Of a stretch of 40,622 nucleotides of DNA, positions 7,952 to 16,197 are shown piece by piece. The stretch is from JAUZRW01 sp034437755 (lineage in GTDB: Bacteria > Chloroflexota > Anaerolineae > Aggregatilineales > Phototrophicaceae). Both the position numbers and the translations under genes were made by a program. How positions within the stretch are numbered: position 1 is the first letter of the stretch; the number at the start of each line of letters is the position of its first letter. Under the pieces are notes generated by a model, which did no database searches, had not been told where the DNA came from, and was given only the letters and a program-made list of their open reading frames with translations. Where the stretch lies: assembly GCA_034437755.1 (NCBI GenBank), contig DAOTTV010000180.1, forward strand, positions 1 through 40,622, in the 5' to 3' direction.

Positions 7952-9331
7952 ATGGCTTTATGGGGTGGACGCTTCAGCGAACCGACAGACGACGACTTAC
8001 GCGCACTGAATGACAGCATCGATTTCGATCAACGCCTATGGCGGCAAGATATACGCGGGAGCATTGCCTATGTACGCGCTATTGCCGAAGCGGGAGTCAT
8101 CACAGCGGCGGAAGCACAAGAAATCGAAAGTGGTTTACAACAAGTGTATGCCGAGTTCAACGATGGGAGCTTTGCGTTCAAAGCCGGCGATGAAGATATT
8201 CATACAGCGATCGAGCGCCGCCTGACCGAGATCGTCGGTGCGGTAGGGGGCAAGCTCCACACCGGACGCAGTCGCAACGATCAAGTCGCGACGGACTTAC
8301 GCCTGTGGGTGATGGCGAGCATCATCGCTGTTGATACCCTGCTCGCGGATCTACAGACGGCGCTCATCGCACAGGCAGAACAACACGTTGAGACGATATT
8401 CCCCGGTTATACGCACCTGCAACCAGCACAACCGATTACTGTGGCCCACTGGTTGATGAGCTTCTTCTGGATGCTGGCGCGTGATCGAGATCGACTGGCG
8501 GATGCACGGCGGCGGACGGCGATCTCGCCCTTGGGATCGGGGGCGCTGGCGGGTCATCCCTTTGGCATTGATCGTGGGCGACTCGCTGAAGACCTCGGCT
8601 TTCATTCGTATAGTCAAAACAGTTTAGATGCTGTCAGCGATCGCGATTTTGTCGCTGAGACGCTCTTCGCGTTGACGCTAACTAGCACGCATTTCAGCCG
8701 CTTTGCCGAGGATGTCATCATCTACAGCAATCCCGCGTTTGGGTTCATCACCTTGCACGATCGCTATAGTACGGGCAGTAGCTTGATGCCACAGAAGCGC
8801 AACGCTGACCCAATGGAACTGACACGCGGCAAAGCCGGACGGCTCATCGGTCATCTGACGGGCTTGTTGACAACACTCAAGGGACTGCCGAGCGGGTATA
8901 ACAAAGATTTACAGGAAGATAAAGAATCGCTGTTCGATGCCGTTGATACGATGAAACGGCTCTCGCCAGTCATCACGGCGATTGTGCATACCCTGCAACT
9001 GAACCTCGAATGTATGCAAGCCGCGCTCAGCGAAGAAATGCTAGCAACTGATCTTGCGGATTATCTCGTTCGCAAAGGTATACCCTTCCGACAAGCGCAT
9101 CATCTCGTTGGTGATGTCGTGCGCTATGCTACTGAGCATGATGTATCGTTATCACAAATCCCACTCGCTGAATTACAGAAAATATCGCCGACATTCGCAG
9201 AAGATGTACAGAATGTGTTCGATTTTTCTGCCGCCGTGCGCCAGAAATCGGCTGTTGGTGGTACTGCGCCGGACGCTGTGCGCCAGCAAATCGAGATTGC
9301 GAAAGCCTATGTCAGCGCCAAAGCGACCTAA
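7952..9331 (+). CDS. argH: Argininosuccinate lyase
   Basis: 459 aa, standard length for the fumarase/aspartase superfamily enzyme that splits argininosuccinate into arginine and fumarate. Visible signatures are the N-terminal MALWGGRFSEPTDDDLRALN, HTGRSRNDQVATDLRLW, the TxxQPAQPI-type region (TIFPGYTHLQPAQPITVAHW), and the superfamily signature GSSLMPQKRNADPMEL with the catalytic serine loop. ATG 7952 follows a GAGGAGAG ribosome site. It is the second gene after argG and completes arginine synthesis from citrulline. Confidence 0.96.
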   Translation: MALWGGRFSEPTDDDLRALNDSIDFDQRLWRQDIRGSIAYVRAIAEAGVITAAEAQEIESGLQQVYAEFNDGSFAFKAGDEDIHTAIERRLTEIVGAVGGKLHTGRSRNDQVATDLRLWVMASIIAVDTLLADLQTALIAQAEQHVETIFPGYTHLQPAQPITVAHWLMSFFWMLARDRDRLADARRRTAISPLGSGALAGHPFGIDRGRLAEDLGFHSYSQNSLDAVSDRDFVAETLFALTLTSTHFSRFAEDVIIYSNPAFGFITLHDRYSTGSSLMPQKRNADPMELTRGKAGRLIGHLTGLLTTLKGLPSGYNKDLQEDKESLFDAVDTMKRLSPVITAIVHTLQLNLECMQAALSEEMLATDLADYLVRKGIPFRQAHHLVGDVVRYATEHDVSLSQIPLAELQKISPTFAEDVQNVFDFSAAVRQKSAVGGTAPDAVRQQIEIAKAYVSAKAT

Positions 9332-9410
9332 AACCCTTGTCGGACTTGCACAAAATAACCAATGACTATTTGTCAGATTTTACGAGATTGCCGAATCTGC
9401 CAGTGATTGG

Positions 9411-9439
9411 TTGACAGGGTTTAACAAGTGATTTAACGT
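9411..9439 (+). promoter_or_regulatory. Candidate promoter for the ilv leader
   Basis: A perfect -35 hexamer TTGACA (9411-9416) lies 17 bp before a poor -10 (TAACGT, 9434-9439). An alternative -10 (TATAAA, near 9457) also exists. A 10-bp palindrome TTAACGTTAA covers 9433-9442. The true start site cannot be decided by eye. Confidence 0.35.
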
Positions 9440-9491
9440 TAAGGTCATAGTGTTGATATAAAGCACTTTCAACAGGAACTGATAGAAAATT

Positions 9492-9569
9492 ATGCACAAA
9501 CCATCCACCGCAACGCTCGTCCTTAGCATTATTAGCCTTTTGGTCCTCGTCATTACGAACGGGTTATAA
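9492..9569 (+). CDS. Branched-chain amino acid leader peptide of the ilv attenuator (25 aa)
   Basis: A 25-codon ORF starts MHKPSTAT and then carries LVLSIISLLVLVI: 11 of 13 residues (9-21) are Leu, Val or Ile. It ends at TAA 9567-9569, 32 nt before a perfect intrinsic terminator. The composition senses all three branched-chain amino acids, as in the enterobacterial ilv leaders, and matches the ilv/leu genes downstream. Pairing options are given in the attenuator entry. Confidence 0.88.
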   Translation: MHKPSTATLVLSIISLLVLVITNGL

Positions 9570-9628
9570 GTGTTTGGATGGTTATCAACAGCGGTAACTA
9601 GAAGCCTTCCAAACGGAAGGCTTTTTTT
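9499..9628 (+). promoter_or_regulatory. Ribosome-mediated transcription attenuator of the ilv-leu cluster
   Basis: Segment 1 (9499-9507, AACCATCCA, leader codons 3-6) is perfectly complementary over 9 bp to segment 2 (9575-9583, TGGATGGTT). Segment 2 (9572-9581, GTTTGGATGG) is also complementary with one mismatch to segment 3 (9605-9614), which is the left arm and loop of the terminator. Stalling on the Leu/Val/Ile run would free segment 2 and form the antiterminator. This is the textbook three-way switch; energies were not computed. Confidence 0.85.
9601..9628 (+). terminator. Intrinsic terminator of the ilv leader
   Basis: Perfect 9-bp stem (AAGCCTTCC, 9602-9610, with GGAAGGCTT, 9615-9623), a 4-nt AAAC loop, and a run of seven T at 9622-9628. 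Confidence 0.92.
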
Positions 9629-9666
9629 ATGCAAACCTATATCATCATCATACTGGAGAAATTATC

Positions 9667-9840
9667 ATGAAAACCCGAAAGCATCATTTCCAATCTCATA
9701 ACAGCCCTTGGACGGAAACCTTCGCCCTGCACTGCGCTCGTGAAGATGCAGATGCTAACCAAGCTATGGGGTCTAAGGCTGACCAAGAACAACAGCCCAC
9801 CCACGAAGCGCTTGCGGATGTCTACAATCGCCAGTCATAG
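9667..9840 (+). CDS. Small ORF, 57 aa, between the ilv attenuator and ilvE
   Basis: ATG 9667 has a GGAG ribosome site 8-9 bases upstream. The product begins MKTRKHHFQSHNSPWTE and ends EALADVYNRQS. It is polar, contains one Cys and is rich in His and Gln; no family is recognised. It lies just after the ilv terminator, so it would be transcribed only on readthrough. Its last codons form the left arm of a second intrinsic terminator, so translation of the ORF could itself affect termination. It may be a small protein or a second leader; it shows no run of branched-chain codons. Confidence 0.5.
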   Translation: MKTRKHHFQSHNSPWTETFALHCAREDADANQAMGSKADQEQQPTHEALADVYNRQS

Positions 9841-9860
9841 ACCGTCTGCAAGCGTTTTTT
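9806..9860 (+). terminator. Second intrinsic terminator upstream of ilvE
   Basis: CGCTTGCGGAT (9809-9819) pairs with GTCTGCAAGCG (9844-9854), an 11-bp stem with two G-U pairs, a 24-nt loop containing the small ORF's stop codon, and TTTTTT at 9855-9860. The left arm is coding and the right arm is not. Confidence 0.75.
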
Positions 9861-9882
9861 CTTTTTGGCTCTTTGAGATTTC

Positions 9883-9965
9883 GCGTGGTTTTTGTTGCAG
9901 GGGCTTTGTCCCCGCACCCCCACGAGGAACTGTCGTTCCTTGACCACGCAAGATACGAAAGACCC
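9883..9965 (-). repeat. Palindrome-rich element, copy 1 (short)
   Basis: Outer inverted repeat GCGTGGT (9883-9889) and ACCACGC (9943-9949). Inside are a G4/C4 hairpin (about 9900-9913, TTT loop) and AGGAAC/GTTCCT (9925-9940). Read on the minus strand, its end 9965-9941 matches 36803-36827 at 23 of 25 positions, so this and the longer element near thrB belong to one dispersed family. It lies between the second terminator and ilvE. Confidence 0.65.
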
Positions 9966-10005
9966 TTATTTTCTACGCATATAGACAGAAGAGGACAAGA
10001 GACAC

Positions 10006-10932
10006 ATGCCCGCAGAATGGATTTGGCGTAATGGGAAATTTGTAAAATGGGAGGATGCAACCGTGCATGTTTCAGCACATGCCTTGCATTATGGCTCCAG
10101 CGTGTTTGAAGGCATACGAGCGTATGCCACCCCCGAAGGCGCGGCGGTTTTCCGGCTACAGCCGCATACAAAACGCTTACTCAATGGCGCACGTATCATG
10201 CGTATCGCCCATGATTACACCGAAGATGATATTAACACCGCCATCGTCGAGACAATTGCTCGCAATCAGCACGAATCCTGCTACATTCGTCCGGTTATTT
10301 TTCGTGGGGCGGGCGCGCTCGGGCTTGAAGGGCGCGAGCGGACAGCGGTCGAAGTCGTGATCTTCACGATGGAATGGGGCGCTTATCTCGGCAATGAAGC
10401 GCTCGAAAAAGGGGTCGATGTACAGGTGAGTTCCTGGCGGCGTATGGCACCGGATACGCATCCGGCGCTGGTGAAAGCCGGCGGCAACTACGTCAACAGC
10501 CAATTCGTCAGTATGGAAGCGCACGATAACGGCTTCAGCGAAGGCATTGCGCTGGACATCAACGGCACCGTTAGCGAAGGCGCGGGCGAGAATTTGTTCT
10601 TAGTCCTCGATGGCGTCGTCTACACGCCCGGCAATTGGTCGTCGATTTTGATGGGCATCACGCGCGATAGCGTGCTGACCTTGCTCCGCGATATGGGCTA
10701 CGAGATTCGCTTCCAACCGATTGCACGCGAAATGCTGTACATGGCAGATGAATTATTCTTCACGGGTACAGCCGCCGAAATCACGCCGATTCGCTCGGTC
10801 GATCGTCTTGAAGTCGGCACAGGTACACGCGGTGAAGTCACCCGTCAAGTGCAGGAGGCCTTCTTCGCGATCACGTCCGGCAAAGCGGCTGACCGTCATG
10901 GTTGGCTCACACACGTCAAACAGAAAGCATAG
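10006..10932 (+). CDS. ilvE: Branched-chain amino acid aminotransferase
   Basis: 308 aa PLP fold-type IV enzyme performing the last transamination of Ile, Val and Leu synthesis. Visible motifs are HALHYGSSVFEGIRAY, the PLP-lysine region PALVKAGGNYVNSQ, the FSEGIALDINGTVSEGAGEN glutamate segment, and the phosphate-binding GITRDSVLTLL. ATG 10006 gives the usual bacterial N-terminus; an AGAGGAC stretch lies upstream. It is the first enzyme gene of the ilv-leu cluster, downstream of the attenuator. Confidence 0.94.
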   Translation: MPAEWIWRNGKFVKWEDATVHVSAHALHYGSSVFEGIRAYATPEGAAVFRLQPHTKRLLNGARIMRIAHDYTEDDINTAIVETIARNQHESCYIRPVIFRGAGALGLEGRERTAVEVVIFTMEWGAYLGNEALEKGVDVQVSSWRRMAPDTHPALVKAGGNYVNSQFVSMEAHDNGFSEGIALDINGTVSEGAGENLFLVLDGVVYTPGNWSSILMGITRDSVLTLLRDMGYEIRFQPIAREMLYMADELFFTGTAAEITPIRSVDRLEVGTGTRGEVTRQVQEAFFAITSGKAADRHGWLTHVKQKA

Positions 10933-10951
10933 GCTAGTTGAGGTGACTTTG

Positions 10952-12658
10952 ATGCAACTTACAGGCGCTCAAATTATTATGGAATGTCTGCTTCGCGAAG
11001 AAGTGGACGTGATGTTCGGGTATCCGGGTGGGGCGATTCTGCCGACCTACGATGCCATGACGCAGTATCCGCAAATTCGTCACGTTCTCGTCCGGCATGA
11101 GCAAGGTGCATCGCATATGGCTGATGGCTACGCTCGCGCAACGGGGCGGGTGGGCGTGTGCATTGCGACCAGTGGCCCCGGTGCGACCAATCTCATCACC
11201 GGTCTGGCAACGGCAATGATGGACTCGTCACCGATGGTCGCTATCACCGGACAGGTGCCGATTGCCGCGATCGGGTCGGATGCTTTTCAAGAAACGGATG
11301 TCACCGGCGCGACCCTGCCCGTGACCAAGCACAATTATCTGGTGACGGATGTCGAAGAATTGGCATACATCATCAAAGAAGCCTTCTATATCGCGCGCTC
11401 CGGTCGTCCTGGCCCCGTCCTGATCGACGTGCCTAAGGATGTGCAGAAAGCGATGACCGAATTCATCTACCCTGAACAGGAGATTCGTCTGCCGGGCTAT
11501 ATTCCGCCAGCATCCGCAACAGAAGATCAAGTCAGCGTGGCGATCAAACTCATCGAAGAAGCCGAACGCCCGATCATCCTCGCCGGACATGGCATCGTCA
11601 TCAGCGGTGCGAATGCCGAAGTTCAGGAACTCGCCGAAAAGTGCCAGATTCCCATCGCACAGACGTTGCTCGGCAAAGGTTGCGTGCCAGAAGAACATCC
11701 GATGGTGATGGGCTGGATGGGGATGCACGGTGATGCCGCTGTCAACCACGCAATCCAAGAAGCTGATCTGCTGATTGCGCTGGGGATGCGCTTTGATGAT
11801 CGCGTGACGGGTAACCTGAAAACTTACGCCCCGAACGCTAAGAAAATCCATATCGACATTGATCCTTCTGAACTGAATAAGAACGTGCGCGTTGATGTGG
11901 CGATTGCCGGTGACCTGAAAACCGTCCTACGCCAGTGGCAACCGCACCTACCGCAAAAATCACATGGCGATTGGATTAAGTGGATTCGTGATTGGCACGA
12001 AGATGCCGACGAACGCGACATCCTCAAGCATGATTCCAACGTCAAACTATTGACCGCGCAAGTCATCAACGATCTATGGAGCTTTACGGGTGGCGAAGCC
12101 CTGACCGTGACCGATGTCGGTCAGCATCAGATGTTAGAGGCACAATACTACCCCCATCAGCGCCCATCAACAATGCTCACGAGTGGCGGCTTGGGGACGA
12201 TGGGCTTCGGCATGCCGGCCGCTATCGGCGCGAAGTTCGGGATGCCGGATGAAGAAGTCTGGGCGATCGTCGGTGATGGCGGCTTCCAGATGACTTTATG
12301 CGAATTGGCAACCGCCCGTCAGGAAAATATCAACGTCAACATTGCGATCATCAACAATAACTTCCTTGGCATGGTGCGCCAATGGCAAGAGCTATTCTAC
12401 GATAAGCGTTACCAAGCCACGCCGATGGTCACGCCGGATTTCTGCAAATTAGCGGAAGCCTACGGTATTCCGGCGATGCGCGTCACATCGCGCGATCAGA
12501 TCGAAGCGTCAGTCGCGTTTGCGCGCGAACATGATGGGCCGGTACTGATCGAGTATATGGTCGAGAAAGAAGAGATGGTCTACCCAATGGTGCCCGCAGG
12601 TGCCACACTCAACGATATGAAACGTCGCCCCAAACCCGGAGAGGTAACAGCATCATGA
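10952..12658 (+). CDS. ilvB: Acetolactate synthase large subunit
   Basis: 568 aa from ATG 10952, preceded by TGAGGTG; longer in-frame extensions upstream overlap ilvE and are not credible. The TPP- and FAD-dependent enzyme forms acetolactate or acetohydroxybutyrate from pyruvate. It starts MQLTGAQIIMECLLREEVDV, with the catalytic Glu in VRHEQGASHMADGYARATG, a central FAD-binding domain, and the TPP/Mg motif GDGGFQMTLCELATA ending in INNN. The stop overlaps the ilvN start as ATGA, implying translational coupling to its regulatory subunit. Confidence 0.96.
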   Translation: MQLTGAQIIMECLLREEVDVMFGYPGGAILPTYDAMTQYPQIRHVLVRHEQGASHMADGYARATGRVGVCIATSGPGATNLITGLATAMMDSSPMVAITGQVPIAAIGSDAFQETDVTGATLPVTKHNYLVTDVEELAYIIKEAFYIARSGRPGPVLIDVPKDVQKAMTEFIYPEQEIRLPGYIPPASATEDQVSVAIKLIEEAERPIILAGHGIVISGANAEVQELAEKCQIPIAQTLLGKGCVPEEHPMVMGWMGMHGDAAVNHAIQEADLLIALGMRFDDRVTGNLKTYAPNAKKIHIDIDPSELNKNVRVDVAIAGDLKTVLRQWQPHLPQKSHGDWIKWIRDWHEDADERDILKHDSNVKLLTAQVINDLWSFTGGEALTVTDVGQHQMLEAQYYPHQRPSTMLTSGGLGTMGFGMPAAIGAKFGMPDEEVWAIVGDGGFQMTLCELATARQENINVNIAIINNNFLGMVRQWQELFYDKRYQATPMVTPDFCKLAEAYGIPAMRVTSRDQIEASVAFAREHDGPVLIEYMVEKEEMVYPMVPAGATLNDMKRRPKPGEVTAS

Positions 12659-13221
12659 CCCACGAACAAACATTACCCGGCAAAATCACACTGGTGGCAC
12701 TGGTCGAGAACAAGCCCGGCGTTCTCAATCGTGTCGTGAGCCTCTTTCGCCGGCGTGCTTTCAATGTCGATAGTTTGACAGTGGGACGCACGCACAAGGA
12801 ACACGTCTCGCGCATGACGATCGTTGTCGATCAATCGCGCATGAATCCCTACATCATCGCGGCGAACTTGTACAAGCTGGTAAACGTGATTGACGTGCAA
12901 ATCCTGAATAATGTGCCGCACGTCAGCCGCGATCTCGTGCTGGTCAAAGTGCGCGTGGATGGTGCGGAACGCTCAAACGGTGTGACGAGCATCTGTGAAC
13001 GCTATCCGGCGAAAATCATCGACATCGGGCCAGAAGTCGCCATCATCGAAATGTCGGGCACAGAAGATCTCGTCGAACAGTTCATCGAAGCGCTCAAACC
13101 CTTTGATATTCTGGAATTGGTGCGGACGGGCTTGGTCTCGATGAAGCGCGGCACGCGCATCCAAGATACCGAATATGAACCGATATATAAGAAGAACGGC
13201 ATCCATAAGAACGCTGTTTAA
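12655..13221 (+). CDS. ilvN: Acetolactate synthase small (regulatory) subunit
   Basis: 188 aa. The N-terminal ACT domain (about residues 9-85) is seen in ITLVALVENKPGVLNRVVSL then FRRRAFNVDSLTVGRT, where valine binds for feedback control. The C-terminal half (about 95-175) is the usual small-subunit C domain (RDLVLVKVRV ... ALKPFDILELVRTGLVSMKRG). The start overlaps the ilvB stop by four bases. Confidence 0.95.
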   Translation: MTHEQTLPGKITLVALVENKPGVLNRVVSLFRRRAFNVDSLTVGRTHKEHVSRMTIVVDQSRMNPYIIAANLYKLVNVIDVQILNNVPHVSRDLVLVKVRVDGAERSNGVTSICERYPAKIIDIGPEVAIIEMSGTEDLVEQFIEALKPFDILELVRTGLVSMKRGTRIQDTEYEPIYKKNGIHKNAV

Positions 13222-13309
13222 TCCATCCTGTGCGGGGGCATGTTTGCTCCTGCGCGCTACGACACAGCTGGCTAACATTAATCATCATACAAACAGATAA
13301 GAGGGACGC

Positions 13310-14320
13310 ATGGCAACACTTTACTACGACAAAGACGCAGACTTAGCAACCTTAGACGGTAAGACAATCGCGGTCATCGGCTACGGCAGTCAAGGGCACG
13401 CACACGCGCTCAACGCACATGATAACGGCGTGCACGTCGTGATCGGCTTGCACGAAGGTAGCCGCAGTAAAGCTAAGGCAGAAGCGGACGGTCTGGACGT
13501 TTATACGGTGGCAGAGGCGACGGCTAAGGGCGATATTGTGATGGTGTTGATCCCTGATACCAAGCAACCGGAGGTTTATAAAGAGCAGATTGAACCCAAC
13601 TTACGGGCGGGGGCAATGCTGATGTTCGCTCACGGGTTCAACATTCACTTCAAGTCGATCGTGCCGCCGGATAACGTCGATGTGGCGATGGTCGCACCGA
13701 AAGCGCCCGGCCATCGCGTGCGCGAGATCTTCACCGAAGGTGCCGGTACGCCGGGGCTGGTCGCTGTAGAACAGGATGCCACCGGCGAAGCTCAGGCGAA
13801 AGCCCTCGCTTACGCTAAGGCGATCGGTTGTACCCGTGCCGGCGTGATCGAAACAACATTCAAAGAAGAGACGGAAACCGATCTCTTCGGCGAGCAAGTG
13901 ATCCTCTGTGGTGGTGTCACCGCCCTGATTCGTGCCGGTTTCGAGACACTGGTGAAAGCCGGCTATCAACCCGAAGTCGCGTACTTTGAATGTATGCACG
14001 AACTGAAGCTGATCGTCGATCTCCTCTACGAAGGTGGCTTGAGCTATATGTGGTATAGCGTCAGCAACACGGCAGAGCAGGGCGGCTATGTCGTTGGCGA
14101 TCAATTTGAAGAATCGCTGAAAGAAGAGATGGCGGGTGTTCTCAATCGGATTCAGAATGGCGAATTCGCCAAAGATTGGATCGACGAGAATCAAAAGGGC
14201 TTACCGCAGTTCCGCGCGCGTCGCCAAAAAGAACACGACCTGATGATTGAACAAGTTGGCGCTGACCTGCGCGAGATGATGCCCTTCTTGAATGCGAAGC
14301 GCGTGAAGCAAGAAGCCTAA
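13310..14320 (+). CDS. ilvC: Ketol-acid reductoisomerase, class I
   Basis: 336 aa, the short class I form. The N-terminal Rossmann domain has GYGSQGHAHALN and a cofactor-specificity loop GLHEGSRSKAKA, compatible with NADPH. The knotted C-terminal domain holds the metal-binding acidic residues in ETETDLFGEQ and ECMHELKLIVDLLYEGG. It isomerises and reduces acetolactate to dihydroxyisovalerate, or the Ile equivalent. ATG 13310 follows AGAGGGA. 88 bp downstream of ilvN with no obvious terminator between. Confidence 0.96.
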   Translation: MATLYYDKDADLATLDGKTIAVIGYGSQGHAHALNAHDNGVHVVIGLHEGSRSKAKAEADGLDVYTVAEATAKGDIVMVLIPDTKQPEVYKEQIEPNLRAGAMLMFAHGFNIHFKSIVPPDNVDVAMVAPKAPGHRVREIFTEGAGTPGLVAVEQDATGEAQAKALAYAKAIGCTRAGVIETTFKEETETDLFGEQVILCGGVTALIRAGFETLVKAGYQPEVAYFECMHELKLIVDLLYEGGLSYMWYSVSNTAEQGGYVVGDQFEESLKEEMAGVLNRIQNGEFAKDWIDENQKGLPQFRARRQKEHDLMIEQVGADLREMMPFLNAKRVKQEA

Positions 14321-14475
14321 TCCAGCCCACGAAACCGAGGAGTAGACGACGCGATGCCTGATGATGTCGCTAGTGTAGGCGCGAAGGGGGGTGATGGCGA
14401 TGGAAGCTGACCTTAGCGATCTTACAACCCGATCCTCAACATCACCCAACTTATTATCTGAAAGGATATGACAAT

Positions 14476-16089
14476 ATGGCTACACGCACATACGACGAAA
14501 ACACAGTAATTATCTTCGATACGACTCTGCGCGATGGCGAGCAGAGTCCCGGCGCGACACTATCAAGTGCCGAGAAGCTAGAAATCGCCCGTCAACTCTC
14601 GCGCCTTGGCGTTGATGTCATCGAAGCGGGCTTTCCGGCGGCATCGCCCGACGATTTGCAGGCTGTCCAGCGCATCGCGCAGGAAGTCGGTATCGAGGGC
14701 GGCCCCACCATTTGTGGTTTGGCGCGCGCTGTCGAAAGCGACATTCGTACAGCGTGGGCCGGTGTGAAAGACGCGGCAAAACCGCGCATTCATACCTTCC
14801 TCGGCACCTCGCCATCACATCTCAAGATGGTCAAGCTGACGCAGGAAGACGCGCTCGAGCGCATCCGCAGTGCGGTGACACTCGCCAAGAGCCTGTGCGA
14901 TGATGTCGAGTTCAGCCCGATGGATGCTGGTCGTACAGATATGGAATTCCTGATCCAAGCCTGTGCGGTCGCGGTCGAATGTGGGGCGACCACGCTCAAC
15001 ATCCCCGATACTGTCGGTTATGTGACCCCGAAAGAATGGGGTGATAAGCTCGAAATGCTGATCAACGAAACGCCCGGTGCGGGCAAAGATAGCGGGGTCA
15101 TCTGGTCGGTTCACTGTCATAACGATCTCGGCATGGCGACCGCAAACACGCTCGCCGGTGTCGAAGTCGGGGTGCGTCAGGTCGAGGTGACGATTAACGG
15201 TATCGGCGAACGCGCTGGCAATACCAGCCTCGAAGAAGTGGTGATGGCTCTGCACACCCGTAAAAGCGCCTATGACCTGCGAACGAACATCGACACGCAA
15301 CAAATCATGAAGACGAGCCGCATGGTGAGCAATTACATGGGGATGCCCGTACAAGCCAATAAAGCGATTGTCGGTGCAAATGCCTTCGCCCATGAGTCCG
15401 GCATCCACCAAGATGGTGTGCTGAAGAACGCCGAGACCTTCGAGATCATGACTCCTGAGAGCGTCGGGCTGGCGGAGAGTCGCCTCGTACTCGGGAAGCA
15501 CAGCGGTCGCCATGCGCTCCGTATTCGGCTCCAAGAACTGGGCTATAAAGTCGAAGGCGATGCGCTCAATCAAGTCTTCACCCGCTTTAAAGTGCTAGCG
15601 GATGCCAAGAAAAACGTGACCGATGCTGACCTCGAAGCCCTTATCGCGGATGAATTCCACAAACCGGAAGAATACTTCAAGCTAGGGGATGTACAGGTTG
15701 CCTGTGGCACAATGGGGATGCCGACGGCTACGGTGCGCCTCATCACGCCGGATGACGAAGAAGTGATACAGGCGGCGGTGGGTACCGGCCCGGTCGATGC
15801 GGCATATCGTGCTGTAGATGCCGTTGTGCAAGCGTCCAATATCCTGATCGAATATAGCGTCCACAGTGTCACCGAAGGGATCGATGCGCTAGGCGAAGTG
15901 ACGGTGCGTATCCAATCGCCCGATGGCTCGCGCACGTTTGGCGGCTATGGTGCCGATACGGACATCATCGTGTCGAGCGTGAAAGCCTACATGGGCGCGC
16001 TGAACCGCATGATTGCGGCGATAGGGTATGGCGATCACGTAAAACCCGAAGGCACAGCATCGACAATCAACGTCACTGCTGGCGAATAA
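14476..16089 (+). CDS. leuA: 2-isopropylmalate synthase
   Basis: 537 aa, long enough for the catalytic TIM barrel plus the C-terminal leucine-binding regulatory domain (about 390-525). Motifs are FDTTLRDGEQSPGATLSSAE, the metal site HCHNDLGMATANT, the NGIGERAGNTSLEEV signature, and HQDGVLKN. It condenses acetyl-CoA with 2-oxoisovalerate, committing carbon to leucine. ATG 14476 has AAAGGAT upstream. The paralogue at 18380 is citramalate synthase; this one has the EQSPG form typical of true LeuA. Confidence 0.95.
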   Translation: MATRTYDENTVIIFDTTLRDGEQSPGATLSSAEKLEIARQLSRLGVDVIEAGFPAASPDDLQAVQRIAQEVGIEGGPTICGLARAVESDIRTAWAGVKDAAKPRIHTFLGTSPSHLKMVKLTQEDALERIRSAVTLAKSLCDDVEFSPMDAGRTDMEFLIQACAVAVECGATTLNIPDTVGYVTPKEWGDKLEMLINETPGAGKDSGVIWSVHCHNDLGMATANTLAGVEVGVRQVEVTINGIGERAGNTSLEEVVMALHTRKSAYDLRTNIDTQQIMKTSRMVSNYMGMPVQANKAIVGANAFAHESGIHQDGVLKNAETFEIMTPESVGLAESRLVLGKHSGRHALRIRLQELGYKVEGDALNQVFTRFKVLADAKKNVTDADLEALIADEFHKPEEYFKLGDVQVACGTMGMPTATVRLITPDDEEVIQAAVGTGPVDAAYRAVDAVVQASNILIEYSVHSVTEGIDALGEVTVRIQSPDGSRTFGGYGADTDIIVSSVKAYMGALNRMIAAIGYGDHVKPEGTASTINVTAGE

Positions 16090-16113
16090 ACTTAGACATT
16101 TACAATGTTATGC

Positions 16114-16139
16114 GTAGGGGGATGTTATCACATCCCTAC
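16114..16139 (+). repeat. Imperfect palindrome between leuA and leuC
   Basis: GTAGG-GG-GATGT pairs with ACATCCCTAC over 10 bp with a two-base bulge and a 4-nt loop. There is no T-run, so it is more likely a transcript-stabilising or REP-like hairpin than a terminator. Confidence 0.5.
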
Positions 16140-16197
16140 CGCGCAAAACTCACGATAATCAACAAACAAGCAACACAATCAAGAGGAAACTACTAAC

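Noticed and set aside
10721..10951. 77-codon N-terminal extension of ilvB
   Set aside because: Overlaps the ilvE coding region; the ATG at 10952 with TGAGGTG gives the family-standard start.
13240..13275. 11-aa ORF before ilvC
   Set aside because: No branched-chain codon run and no terminator downstream.
14394..14471. 25-aa ORF just before leuA, tested as a leucine leader peptide
   Set aside because: Only scattered Leu codons, no following terminator and no competing stems.
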